A DNA stretch of 64,000 bases from Amblyomma americanum (Eukaryota > Arthropoda > Arachnida > Ixodida > Ixodidae), in contig NC_135498.1 of the NCBI RefSeq assembly GCF_052857255.1, forward strand, positions 89,694,257-89,758,256, in the 5' to 3' direction. Shown here one piece after another: positions 21,301-31,126 of the stretch; position 1 is the first letter of the stretch, and the number at the start of each line of letters is the position of its first letter. Under the pieces are notes generated by a model, which saw only the letters and a program-made list of their open reading frames with translations, had not been told where the DNA came from and ran no database searches. The position numbers were made by a program, and so were the translations under genes.

Positions 21301-22090
21301 CGCCCTGCGACTGCACAGCCAGCAACACGCAACCTTCCTGGGCTCCTCCACCACGGCGGAGTTGATGGGGATCCGGCTCGGGCTGGACCTGCTGCTCACC
21401 CTCGGCCCTCCGCCGCCCAGGAGTGCTCTGCTGTGCGACTCCCGCGCCGCCCTCAGCCGCCTGCAATCTAACGGCCGCGGTACCCTACTAGTGCGGGAAA
21501 TTCGCTCGCGCATCGAGCGCCTCGCGCAGAGAGGTTGTGCCGTGCGTGCACAGTGGGTGCCCGGTCACTGCGGCATCGCCGGCAACGAAGAAGCTGACGA
21601 CCTCGCGACCGCTGCACACCAACTACCTGCCAGCGATCTGCCCCTTGCGCTGGAGGACGTGCGTGCGGCCATTCACGACCATCTCCGAAAGCAGCACCCC
21701 GACCCACGCATCGCGGGAGGTGAGCGCATCGACAGTGTCACCGGCTGTCGCGCACTTACACGGTCGCAACGTGCAATGATCCTCCGCGCGCGCATTGGCT
21801 GCGTGTGGCCCGGGGAACGACGGGTGCGTCACGGAATCGCGACGAGTGATGTGTGTGACGGATGCGGTGCAGTGGAAACACTAGAACATCTGCTCCTTCG
21901 CTGGTCCGCGTTCGCCGATGCTCGTCGCGATATGCTCGCGGCCTATAGGGCGCAGGGCATACTACCAGACTCCATCAAGACGCTATTGTGGCCGCAGGGC
22001 AGTGCGCGCACTCGTGAGCGAAATTTGGTGAGCCTCTGTGCATTCCTCGAACACACGGGCTTGACGTCCCGTCTGTTCTCCGTCAGGTAG
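18352..22090 (+). pseudogene. I/R1-like LINE ORF2: endonuclease, RT, RNase H, one frameshift
   Basis: This protein nicks DNA and copies LINE RNA at the nick. An apurinic-type endonuclease spans about residues 15-245, with N18 (LQWNVRSL), the QET glutamate, GDFNAHH at 163-169 and SDHY at 235-238, so its key residues are present. RT follows, with APGPDG, LLLLDVSGAFDNV (motif A), GVPQGSV and an intact YADD at 20393-20404. RNase H shows YTDGS, STTAELMG, CDSRAAL and GNEEADDLA. The C-terminal zinc knuckle reads CDGCG..LEHLLLRW: its last cysteine is Trp, while the related 3' fragment at 1248 has Cys. The frame changes once, at a run of six G near 20170-20176, between motifs A and B, so the two frames are 18352-20256 and onward to 22090. 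Otherwise it looks complete. Clade assignment (I/R1/LOA group) rests on endonuclease plus RNase H. Confidence 0.85.
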
Positions 22091-22460
22091 TTACACGCAG
22101 TGACCGAACGCTCCTCGAGTTCTACCTTGAACGATTAATCACTGGACGCCCCACTCCAGTTGTAACCTACACAGTGCTGTGCGCGTGTGTGATTTAATTC
22201 CTCTGAAATGAACTAATCACGCGCACAACCTGGACACATTACTTATTGTGTAAATAGTTTGTACATATTACTTCTCCCCCTGTCCTCTATTCCTGTCCCC
22301 TCACCTCTTTCATTTCATTTCTCCATTCTGCCTGCTGTCCTTTATTTCCGCTGCCCCAGCTCAGGTGCTTCAGTATCGATGGCAGATGCCGGGCTAGCAA
22401 AAATCTTTTCCTTCCTTTTTACTAATATTTTTTAATAAAACCACTACCACCACCACACAG
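22091..22460 (+). repeat. 3' UTR and tail of the I/R1-like LINE
   Basis: It runs from the ORF2 stop to TTAATAAAACCACTACC and a short (ACC)n. The same 3' UTR is found in the fragments ending at 2040, 23990 and (minus strand) 25222, which defines the family. From 22461 to 22674 I recognise nothing. Confidence 0.8.
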
Positions 22461-22674
22461 CGCATACGGGAATGTTGGTCTACAGATTTAACGTGAGTGT
22501 CACGATGGAATAAATTAGTGTCTGTGCGGCAGTGACTCACGTGAACTTTGTGCTGGTGAACAAGCGGCGAACGATACGTTGGCGCTGATATAAAGTGGCT
22601 GACGGGACGAGTTTGTTTATTTTACTTCTTGTTGTTGTTAATGAATACCTATTAAAAAATAACAATGGAAGGAA

Positions 22675-23080
22675 AAAACCTGGATTAGCTCCTGGATATA
22701 CAAAGCGAAAGATGTCGGCGTTCACTGTGCTCATTGGCGTTTCCGTTCAAAATGTTCTAGACGGCGATAGCTTTGAGTAAAGGAAGGGTAAACAACTGGC
22801 TCCTTGGATATGCGGACGCCTCATTCGTGCTCTGATTCGTGGTGGGAGAGATTTGGAATAAATGAATTTGTGAGCCACAACGCTGTCAGCTTTGTGGCTG
22901 ACATGCGGCACTGCAGCAATACCTAGGCCGCAGCGTTCATTTGGTGATCAACCATTAACTGCATGCGACCTCCCAGGGTGGCAGGGATGGCGCGATGCCT
23001 ATCCAGTGTGTGGAACGCAATCAAAGCAAGCTTTTGCAGCTGGACACCACCGCCACGTACATGAAAGCGACATTGAGGTC
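22675..23080 (+). repeat. Modular repeat A, copy 4
   Basis: It starts at GGATATACAAAGCGAAAG and runs to GAGGTCTCCACTGACGC. A 5'-truncated LINE begins exactly there, and ACGC is shared by both sequences at the join. Confidence 0.75.
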
Positions 23081-23990
23081 TCCACTGACGCTATTGTGGC
23101 CACAGGGCAGTGCACGCACCCGTGAGCGAACCTTGGTCAGCCTCTGTGCATTACTCGAACAGACGTGCTTGACGTCCCGTTTGTTCTCCGCCAGGTAGTT
23201 ACACGCAATGACCGAATGCTCCGCGAGTTCTACCTTGAACGATTAAAAACTGGACGCCCCATTCCTGTTGTAGTCAACACAGTGCTGTGCGCGTGGGTTT
23301 TTATGGCTCCATCTTAAACTAATCACGCGGACAACCTGGACACATTTCTTATTGCGCCTTAGCGTTTTTCCTTCATAAAAACGCCGCCGCCGCGGTCGGG
23401 TTCGAACCCGGGAACTCCGGATCGACTACTGATCCGGAGTTTCTGGGTTCGAACCCGACCGCGGCGGCTGCGTTTTTATGGAGGAAAAACGCTAAGGCGC
23501 CCGTGTGCTGTGCGATGTCAGTGCACGTTAAAGATCCACAGGTGATCGAAATTATTCCCGGAGCCCTCCACTACGGACCTATTTGTTCCTCTCTTCTTTC
23601 ACTCCCTCCTTTATCCCTTCCCTTACGGCGCGGTTCAGGTGTCCAACGATATATGAGACAGATACTGCGCCATTTCCTTTCCACCAAAAGCCAATTATTA
23701 TTATTATTATTGCGTAAATGGTTTTATATATTACTTCTCCCCGTATGTTCTCTTCCTGTCCCCTCACCACTTTCATTCCATTTCTCCATTCTGCCTGCTA
23801 TCCTTTATTTCCGCTCCCCAGCTCTGGTTCCTCAATATCGATTGCGGATGCCGGGGTTTGCTAAAATCTTTTCCTTCCTTTCTATTATTATTTTATTAAA
23901 ACCACTTACTACCGTTACTACTACTACTACTAATACTACAACTAATACTACTACTACTACTACTACTTCTACTACTTATACCGCTGCCCT
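23081..23990 (+). pseudogene. I/R1-like LINE 3' fragment split by a SINE
   Basis: The C-terminal end and first part of the 3' UTR are at 23081-23348 (from CTATTGTGGCC, equivalent to about 21983 in the long copy). The rest of the 3' UTR is at 23715-23990, ending in TTATTAAAACCACTTACTA and (ACT)n. A SINE with target duplication TTATTGCG separates the two parts. Codons near 23080-23200 match SARTRERTLVSLCALLEQT of the family. Confidence 0.8.
23357..23706 (+). repeat. Ruka-like SINE with an extra inverted head
   Basis: The plus-strand SINE runs from about 23424-23431 to the (ATT)n tail. Immediately upstream, 23355-23423 is a minus-strand copy of its first ~69 bases. The arms are separated by only GACTACT, so the insertion begins with a hairpin. 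The target duplication TTATTGCG lies at 23349-23356 and 23707-23714. Confidence 0.85.
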
Positions 23991-24130
23991 CCACTAAGGC
24001 ACCGCCTTTTTTTATTTCACTCCCTCCTTTATCCCTTTTTTTACGGCGCGGTTCAGGTGCCCGCCGCTATGCGAGACAGATACTGTGCCACTTCCTTTCA
24101 CCCAAAAAACTATAAATATTATTATTATTT
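23991..24130 (+). repeat. Ruka-like SINE, 5' truncated
   Basis: It starts in CCTCCACTAAGGCACC and keeps the C/T-rich centre, the 3' module and an (ATT)n-like tail. Confidence 0.8.
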
Positions 24131-24134
24131 GAGA

Positions 24135-24660
24135 AAAGGCCCGGCACTGAGCAGTGGCGGAACACATGTGGCTCGGTGCTGCTAGTGGCGCATGCGCAGT
24201 AGTGACTAGGGAGCGACAGAGCGAGAAATATCCGCGGCGAGGGGCGTATTGTGCGTCATGTTCTTCCTCGGAGCACGGCCACGGCGAAATCGCAAGTTGC
24301 GGCCAGTAAAGCTTTCGCTTTAAAAAATTAGTGTAGATTAGCCCAGCTAATACAGGATATACAAAGCGAAAGCAAGATTGAGCTCTCCAGTGACCGACGG
24401 AGCTGATTTACCGCCCTTCTTTTTGTGAAAATGAACGGTCTTAACAAAGTTTTCAACGCCAACGAACTGTATGAACGCCGTCGGCTCACTTGTTTTGTTT
24501 GGTTTTTGAGGAAAGGAAATAGCACAGTAATCGTCTCACATATCTCTATGGACACCCGAACAGCGCCGTAAATGAAGGGGTAAAGGAGGGAGGGAGAGAG
24601 GAAAGAGAGAACTGAAAATTGGCAGTGGCTTAGCTCGGTTTTGCCAGGATATGCGTAGCG
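24135..24660 (-). repeat. Modules M1 and M2 of an unclassified repeat
   Basis: M1 (24135-24325) is the minus-strand relative of 14665-14890, with GTAAAGCTTTCGCTTTA at its edge. M2 (24405-24660) matches 15221-15440, including GACGCCG..CTCACTTG and the SINE-like 3' module. Between them, at 24350, is the terminus GGATATACAAAGCGAAAG that also begins repeat A. Confidence 0.55.
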
Positions 24661-24959
24661 AAAGCTAAGCCATGGCATGATTAGCCTCGGTTAATCTTGA
24701 TTGCAAGTCCAGCTTCGTCTGGTTGTCTAGCTATATTATTTATTGTCGCACTAAAGACGACACAGCTGTGATTGCTGTGCACGCGAGCTCTCCTTTTCAA
24801 TCCGCCGACATGTTATCAGGCATGCGACGCAGCTGCCGAAGCGAGCGGAGGCGAGCGCAACGACGAGGAACGTGGTGGGACGTCATACAAAACGGCGGCG
24901 GCGACGAGCCGCGCGGTGTGACATCATGCCAGATGGTGCGGCGAGCGCGCAAAGCGCAA

Positions 24960-25080
24960 TAACCGTCTCACATATGTCGGTGGACACCCTTACGGCGCGG
25001 TGGAGGTGTCCGCCGGTGTATGAGACAGATACTGCGCCATTTCCTTTCCCCACCTACGTATTAATTATTATTATTATTTT
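24960..25080 (+). repeat. Ruka-like 3' module in foldback form
   Basis: A plus-strand 3' module (GGTGTCCGCCGG, then ATGAGACAGATACTG, then the (ATT)n tail) is preceded by a minus-strand piece of the same module (CGTCTCACATATGTCGG, then GGACACC). It can therefore fold on itself. Confidence 0.65.
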
Positions 25081-25221
25081 TTCATTTAATTTTACAGTCT
25101 ATGTATTTGGCCGTTGTGTTCGCAACGGTAGTTTGTTTTTTACGTCTGGAGGACGCCGGGGGAAATCTTGTACCGATTAGAGAACCTGTGGGTGCCCGGC
25201 GGCACTCTAGATTGAACACAG

Positions 25222-25358
25222 TAAGTTGTTTTATTGCGATAATAAAAAGGACAGAAAAGATTTTTGCTAGCCCCGGCATCTGCCATCGATACTGAAGCAC
25301 CTGAGCTGGAGCAGCGGAAATAAAGGATAGCAGGAGAATGGAGAAATGAAAAAGGTGA
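25222..25358 (-). repeat. 3' UTR end of an I/R1-like LINE, first part of a split copy
   Basis: On the minus strand it carries CATTTCTCCATTCTCCTGC, GGCAGATGCCGGGGCTAGC and a TTATTATCGCAATAAAAC end, matching the terminal ~130 bases of the LINE at 22.3-22.45 kb. The next upstream part of the same 3' UTR is found only at 31127, beyond a 5.8-kb block. Confidence 0.75.
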
Positions 25359-25376
25359 CAAGCCCCTATCCAAAAA

Positions 25377-25738
25377 CCTCGTATGATTTGATATGTGTCT
25401 CGTATCAATTCGTATGTGTTGCATACGGGCTATACGTGTCCCAAGTTTGTCTGGTATGAGTTCAAAAGGGCAGCATATGAGTTATATGCGTCAGGTTAGG
25501 TGCCTCGTATGACCACATATATGGAACATACGAGGTCATATATGTCAAGATAAGTGCCTCGAATGAACACGTACGGGGTGATTTGTGTCACAAATGTGTC
25601 TCGTATGAACTCCTATGAGATATATTTGTCGCGAAGCGTTCCTGGTATGAACATGTGTTTCATACGAGGTCACATGTGCCAGAGATGTGGGTTGCATGAA
25701 CTCATATGGGCACAATACGAGTTCATACGCGTTGGAAG
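25377..25738 (+). repeat. Degenerate CTCGTATGA tandem array
   Basis: About eight imperfect units of roughly 40-54 bp each begin near CCTCGTATGAAC or CTGGTATGA. Most contain an inverse partner (CATACGAGGTCATATGTG) within the same unit, so each unit is partly self-complementary. A minus-strand relative lies at 30985-31126. Confidence 0.7.
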
Positions 25739-26050
25739 AAAGAGGTGCCGTAGTGGGGGCCTCCGGAATAATTTTGACCACCTGTGGATCTTTAACCTGC
25801 ATTGACATCGCACAGCACACGGGCGCCTGGGCGTTTTGCCTCTATATAAACGCCGCCGCCGTGGTAGGGCTCGAACCCGGGAACTCCGGATCAGTAGCCG
25901 AGCGCCCTAACCACTGAGCCACCGCGGCAGGTCGCACTTTCTTTGGTTATTCTTTCACTTCCTCCTTTATTCCTTCCCTTATGGCGCGGTTCAGAAGTCG
26001 AACAATATATGAGACAGATACTGCGCCATTTACTTTCCCGAAAAACCAAA
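25739..26050. repeat. Ruka-like SINE with inverted 5' part
   Basis: Bases 25739-25932 are minus-strand and carry the tRNA-like head and first half, to CACTACGGCACCTCTTTC. Bases 25940-26050 are plus-strand and carry exactly the remaining C/T-rich centre and 3' module. Together they make one SINE with its 5' part flipped, as in twin priming. Confidence 0.75.
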
Positions 26051-26799
26051 TTTTACGCGCTGCGAATATCTAGGGTGAACATATATGTCTCGGGTGAACA
26101 TGTCTCCGGTGAACGCACGTACGCGGCACTCATGCGCAGACAGAAGCTCCGATGTGCATCTCATCAGCATACATCTATCTCCTTGAAACATTGGCCTTCA
26201 TGAATGCTTCGCATACAGTCGCACGTGCTTCGTGAAACGCGGGGAAATGTAGCGACCAAAAGGCAAATAAAGAATGCGAACCAGAGCATGAAAAAGACAA
26301 AATAAAACGCTTGGCCTGTTTCACACAATGTTCTCCTTGTTTCTCTGTTTTTGCCCTCTATCTTGCTTTGAACACAGGCTACTGAAGCCGCCTGTCGTTC
26401 GGCGTTTTGAATGCGCTTGGATACACGTTTAGCTGGCACGTAAATATGGCATTCCCTGCTTTGTTGAGTCACTGTAATGCTACGTAACGAAAAACACTGG
26501 CATCTGCGTCGCAGTGCTCAGGGTCTCCGGGTGTAGGAAAAAATAGTCGAGCAGTGAGAAAAACGGTGCTTCAATGCTTAATAAGCATTGAATTAGCAGT
26601 GCAGAGCAAGATTCACAGTACCAGTGGAAGACGAGTTCTCTTGTTCCGTTCCTTAAACTAAGCAAATTACCACTCATCTCGCATCTGACACTCCAGTTGC
26701 AAAGTAATGGAAAGGACAGCGTGAATTTTGTCACACAAAAATAGCAGAGCAGCTACATGTGGCAGTCGCGGAGCAGTGGCTAGTGTCCTTTGAGTCCTG
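26051..26799. other. Unrecognised sequence
   Basis: A short run of GGTGAACATATATGTCTCGG-like units lies at 26081-26115 and may relate to the preceding array. The rest shows no domain or repeat terminus. Confidence 0.35.
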
Positions 26800-27312
26800 T
26801 CCTTGCTGCTCAGGAGCCACCTGTCTCCCAACGATCGCGAGAGCAGAACGCCCCGGCTGTAGTCAGTGGAGGCGTTTCAGCCAGTGAATCTGCCACATGC
26901 CTTCTGTGCCGGCGATGCCTCTTCGTCGCCGGAAGGCGCTTCAGCCAGTGAACATGCCACATGCCTTCTTTCTGTGCCGGCGATGCCCCTTCGTCGCCGG
27001 AGTGCAGCATTGTGTCGCCTGAAGTGTCAGGTTCTAGTGTGTTCGGTGACCCGTCGGATGACAGCGTGGTTGCGAGTGGCGTGGCCCACTCGGCTTCATG
27101 GGCCGAAGCCTTGGCTGTCTCAGAAGAGGCGATGGACAACAGCGCATCATTGAAGCGCCCTGCAGATGATGAGGTGTGTGTCGATAGCGATGTGCAGAAA
27201 GCACCTGGTGTGGTGGCATTGGGAAAAGTCACCTCAAAACGCAGAGCGGAGTCTGCCCTACAGGCCGCCGATTTGCAGGCCAGCCGACACAGTGCAGGCG
27301 ATGGCCTTCAAT
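26800..27312 (+). pseudogene. L1/Tx1-like LINE 5' region with ORF1 remnant
   Basis: Two tandem copies of a ~68-bp block (TTCAGCCAGTGAA..TGCCACATGCCTTCT..GTGCCGGCGATGCC) occupy 26865-26999. The frame 26961-27314 is acidic and serine-rich (PADDEVCVDSDVQKAPGVV) with no zinc knuckle or coiled coil visible. Its position directly before an endonuclease suggests an ORF1 end or linker, which is inference only. Confidence 0.4.
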
Positions 27313-28145
27313 AAGACAAACACAAAAATGGCGGGCGCCACAGCATTTCAGGTCGCTACACTTAACATTAGGGGTTTGCGTAATCGTCGAAGGTAACATC
27401 AGTTACGGCATTTTTTAAACCACTCGGATGTGAGTGTGGCAGCCATCCACAAAACCATGCTGTCCTCTGATGAGGAGACTGAGCTGCTGTCGAGCCTTTT
27501 TGTCAGAATTCAATGTTATCGTTAGTCACTCGAGAGGCTTATCAGGTGGGTGCATGCTATTCCTAGCCAACACACTGGGGTTTACTGCCGTATCGTATAG
27601 CACACATGACGACGGGTGACTTATCTGCTGTGACCTCTGAATTTCGGTTGTACAGTGGTGAAATGTTTTTTAATGCGCCTGGAAAGCGGAGTGATTGAAG
27701 GCTATTTTTCCTGTCATTAGTTGACCATTTGACCAAGAACCGTAAAATTATGCTGTTGGGTGATTTCATTTGTGTTTGTAGGGATGATGACCGAGCAGTG
27801 TTAAGTAAGCGATATGACCCTAGTGCTGCTTTCCTCATTGATTTGGCATGCGAATACAACCTGGTGGATGTTGGGCAAGATAAAGGACATAACATCCATT
27901 TTACTCATTTTCAGTGCACCTCTATTGCTCAGCTCGACAGGATTTACGTTTCAGCAGACATGTTATCCAGTGTTTTTGGTTACTGGGTGCGGCCCATATT
28001 CTTCAGTGATCACTGCATAGTGGCTCTTCAGATAGGGAGAAACTGTTGGCGGGAGCTGTGGAAGCTGAATAGCTGCCTGCTATCAGATGAAATCTTCAAA
28101 TGTGCTGTGTCTAATTGCAATGAAGGATACGTGGTCACGCAGTGA
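27313..28145 (+). pseudogene. L1/Tx1-like LINE endonuclease domain, decayed
   Basis: The readable order is FQVATLNIRGLRNRRR (start of an apurinic-type endonuclease), a region across stops with VIVSHSRGLSGGCMLFLAN, then KIMLLGDFICVCRDDDRAV (GDF motif near 27760) and the C-terminal ISSDH-type end (FFSDHCIVAL near 28005-28020). The domain cuts DNA to start target-primed reverse transcription. At least three stops or frameshifts lie between 27396 and 27729, so it is dead. The degraded linker to the RT (28146-28514) has one short frame at 28282-28488. Confidence 0.65.
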
Positions 28146-28514
28146 CCTCTCATTTTTGCTAAAATTGGACTTATTTAAACACGAAACAAAAACATTGCTT
28201 GAAGCTTCAGCAAGAATCGCGTTTTTGAAGAGACATCACCTTTGAGAGCTTGGCCGTACTTTAGTTGAGCTACATGAGTTAGTGAGGATTAGCCCATGTG
28301 CCTATGTAGAAGATATCACTGTTGAAAAAGCAGAGCTTCAGCAGTTTGAAACCGAAAGATATAAAGGGGCCTTGCTAAGATCTAGGACCCGTAGATTTCT
28401 GGATGAGCAACCATCTCGTCGGGCTCTGAGTGATGAAAGGCAGACTGCTGTAGCTAAAGAAATATTGGAAATTCAGTATGGTGGTTGAACATACAGTTAT
28501 AGTCCTGGTGTTAT

Positions 28515-29723
28515 TTGAGGCTTTCTTTGACTATTCGGAAGCTGTTTGGTGGTTGTGCGGGCACAAACGTGACACCAGTTTATAGTAACTTATTCGAAGC
28601 CTTGCCCAGACTTGACGATGAGGAGCGTGCTGAGGTGGGGGTGGGGGGGGCTCCTATCTCTTTGGATGAAATTAAATGTGCCATTTCTGACCGGACGGCT
28701 CAGAAGTCTCCTGGGTCAGAGGACATTAGTAGCGAGTTCTATAAAACATTTCACACTTGCATAGCGCCGGTCTTGATGGAGGTTTTCCCGGCTTATTACG
28801 AAGTTGATTTATTGCCCCCCACTTTCTATTATGGGCACACTTTATTAATTCCAAAAAGCACAGATTCCAATCGGTTGAAAACAGTTGAGGGATATCGTCC
28901 AATTTACCTCTTTAATACACATTACAAACGTTTTGCAAAGGTTCTTTGCAATCGTCTGCAGCTAGTTGTCGCTCACTTAATAGGTAAGCATCAGGTCTGC
29001 GGTATCAGAGGCTGCAGCATCCAAACCCATATTCATATTGCACGTTTAGTAGTGGAGACAGTATCAGATGAGATCGGACAAGTAGCTCTAATTCAGATTT
29101 GCCTTGCCAAGGTCTTTAATAAAGTTTGTCACGATTTCTTGTTTGCGGCCTTAGAGCATGCAAATATTGGAGGCGTTTTGCTTATGGGCATAAGACTGTG
29201 CTATAAGGTGTCCTATACAAGGCTAATGGTTAACCAAGAGGTAACCAAACCTATTCCATGGAAATTATCTGTTCGCCAAGGCTGTCCCTCATTGCTTTTG
29301 TTGTTTGCCCTATATCTTGAGCCCCTTTGCCTCAGTATTATTACCTGCACATCTATCCGTGGTTTCTCCTTGGCGCAGTGTGAAATTAAGATTTTAGCCT
29401 ATGCAGATGATGTCGCCCTTATTTGTTCTGACAAAAAGAGTGTGCTTGAAGCATTGTATTTGACTGAACAGTTTTGAGAGGTATAAGGTGTGGCTCTTAA
29501 TCTAGATAAAGTCAAGGGGTTTTGTTTGGTCCATTGGGGTACAACGCCAAGTCATTATGGTGGCATAAGCTGGGACTTCGGGCCCTTTCATTACCTAGGG
29601 GTTCCTCTCCCCCGAATTCGCAACCGTGGTGCCTTCTGGGATTCTCAGATAGTCTCCATGAGGCGAAAAACCCAGGCTTGGATGGGTAGGGAACTATCAG
29701 TCTTTGCTCGCGCTCAAGTCTGA
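28515..29723 (+). pseudogene. L1/Tx1-like LINE reverse transcriptase
   Basis: A 320-residue open frame (28515-29477) spans most of the RT: KSPGSEDISSEFYKTF, LLIPKSTDSNRLKTVEGYRP, GIRGCSIQTHIHIARLV, then a degenerate motif A (IQICLAKVFNKVCHDF, in which the catalytic Asp of LDxxKAFD is Cys and the later Asp is Asn). It continues with VRQGCPSLLLLFALYLEP (motif B) and an intact YADD near 29400-29411. After a stop, the thumb continues at 29490-29723 (FHYLGVPLPR, then WDSQI). The style (long linkers, RQGCPLSPLLFALYLEPL-type motif B) fits the L1/Tx1 group. The motif A change means that even the open part would not be active. Confidence 0.75.
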
Positions 29724-30985
29724 AACATTTTTTTATTTGCAAAACATGCCTATGTGCAGCAGGTTCTCCACTGTGCGAAGAAGAAAGTGCAGGTGATGCA
29801 CAGAATATTTGCTACATTCGTATGACGTTCCCAATGGGAACCCATGCGTCGCGACAACCTATTTCTTTCTGTAGAGTCTTGTGGAATCGGCTTTGTTCAC
29901 TTATTTGAGCATCAGCTTGTTTCGCATTTTTTTCTTTTTCAAATCTTGAAACCACCCTTTTTTCGTAGCCGTGTTTATTAGGCATCTCAGTGCTCAATTG
30001 CCTTTCCTATTCGCACCAACGGGACACACTCGTGATGGGCCTTTACAGGGGTTCCTTAAAGAAGTTGCTGACACCTTCGATTTCCTCACTGCGGCTTTTC
30101 TTTAGACTACCTGTATAGCCTCGCCAGAAGGCAGATGACTCACACGCTTACAGAGTATTTGTTCCCTGTACCGCTGTGTCAGCAAACTTTTCTGGGGTTC
30201 CTTGACACCGCTATTTTAAAGCGTGTTAGGCGAATGTGCATTTCTTCTGCGGCGAAAACATTCTTTTTTAAGCTGCACACGTGAACGCTGCCTGTGAAGG
30301 CATGGCTTCATGCTAAGGAGATGCTTGCGCCATGGACGGTGTATTGTCGCCTGTGCAATGCACCGCCGACAAGTGACCATTGTTTTCTTCTGCGTACTGA
30401 TGCCATCTTCTACTGGGACATTCTAAACGAACAATTAAGAAGGACATTGTCATCACACCTTACAGTATTCGTTTTTTTCCCGCGGAGAAAAACAGTGCTG
30501 TGCCATATGATCTATTTATGTTGCTGGGACTATTTAGTGTCTGGAAGAGCCGCATGATGGACGGCCACGCCGAATCACCACGGTCGTCGAAATCTTTGTT
30601 ACGTGAATAATGCGCTTTGGTGCGGGGAGTATATGCTCTCCTGCAAGAGCCGCCTATCTGGCTCCCCTTTCTGGTTGCATGTGGTTGCCTCCCAGACTTA
30701 TGATGTTTTGGAAGGAGGGTTCATGCAGCGGTAAAGTAACCTGGTGTTTTTCGGCGTAAGCGCGCTTAGACTTTTCTTTTCGGCACTATTTCCATGCACT
30801 AAACCAAAAAAAAATGAGCAGTGGTTAGTGTAGTGTGCTGCGGTTATAGAGGATTGTGCTTCGTATCCTGTTGGGCATGGTGTGTTTTGTTCGCGCAGTC
30901 CTTTTTTTACTTTCCCAACTTTTATGGCAGCTGTTTCAGTGTTCCCATTTTTTCAATTCCAAGCCAGAGTGTCTCTGTCTCTATA
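29724..30985 (+). pseudogene. L1/Tx1-like LINE C-terminal region and 3' end
   Basis: Only 30294-30557 is readable: YCRLCNAPPTSDHCFLLRTD, a C-terminal CCHC-like knuckle (C, C and H visible, last position degraded), followed by AIFYWDILNEQL. The remainder is broken by stops. The 3' end lies close to 30985, where CATACGAG-type sequence begins, and no clear poly(A) tail is seen. Confidence 0.55.
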
Positions 30986-31126
30986 AATTTACATACGAGA
31001 CACGTATGACACGTATGGTATATGGGCATGTATCGCATATGTGGGCACGTATGGCACGTATCCCATAATCTTGTATAGGCTAGACACATATGACACATAT
31101 ATAAGAGATTTTTCGATAGGGGGATG
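30985..31126 (-). repeat. CATACGAG array, inverted relative of 25377-25738
   Basis: It contains CATACGAGACACGTATGACA, GGCACGTATGGCACGTATCC and CACATATGACACATATATAA, ending in TTTTTCGATAGGGG. Reverse-complemented, the outer 40 bases align with the outer edge of the 25.36-kb array. Confidence 0.65.

Larger units (their letters stand above)
25359..31126. mobile_element. Candidate 5.8-kb insertion with inverted terminal arrays
   Basis: The two ends are inverted relatives: CCCCTATCCAAAAACCTCGT inward from 25359, and CCCCTATCGAAAAATCTCTT inward from 31126 on the other strand. Each continues into CATACGAG-rich sequence. The block separates two parts of one minus-strand LINE 3' UTR, with about 55 bases of that UTR missing at the join. 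It contains an array, an inverted SINE and a decayed L1/Tx1-like LINE. No transposase is recognised. No clean target duplication is visible, so an alternative is a smaller foldback that later received the LINE. Confidence 0.5.

Noticed and set aside
25377..25738. CRISPR-like array
   Set aside because: Units are degenerate and spacers are not unique or constant in length; the sequence is eukaryotic.
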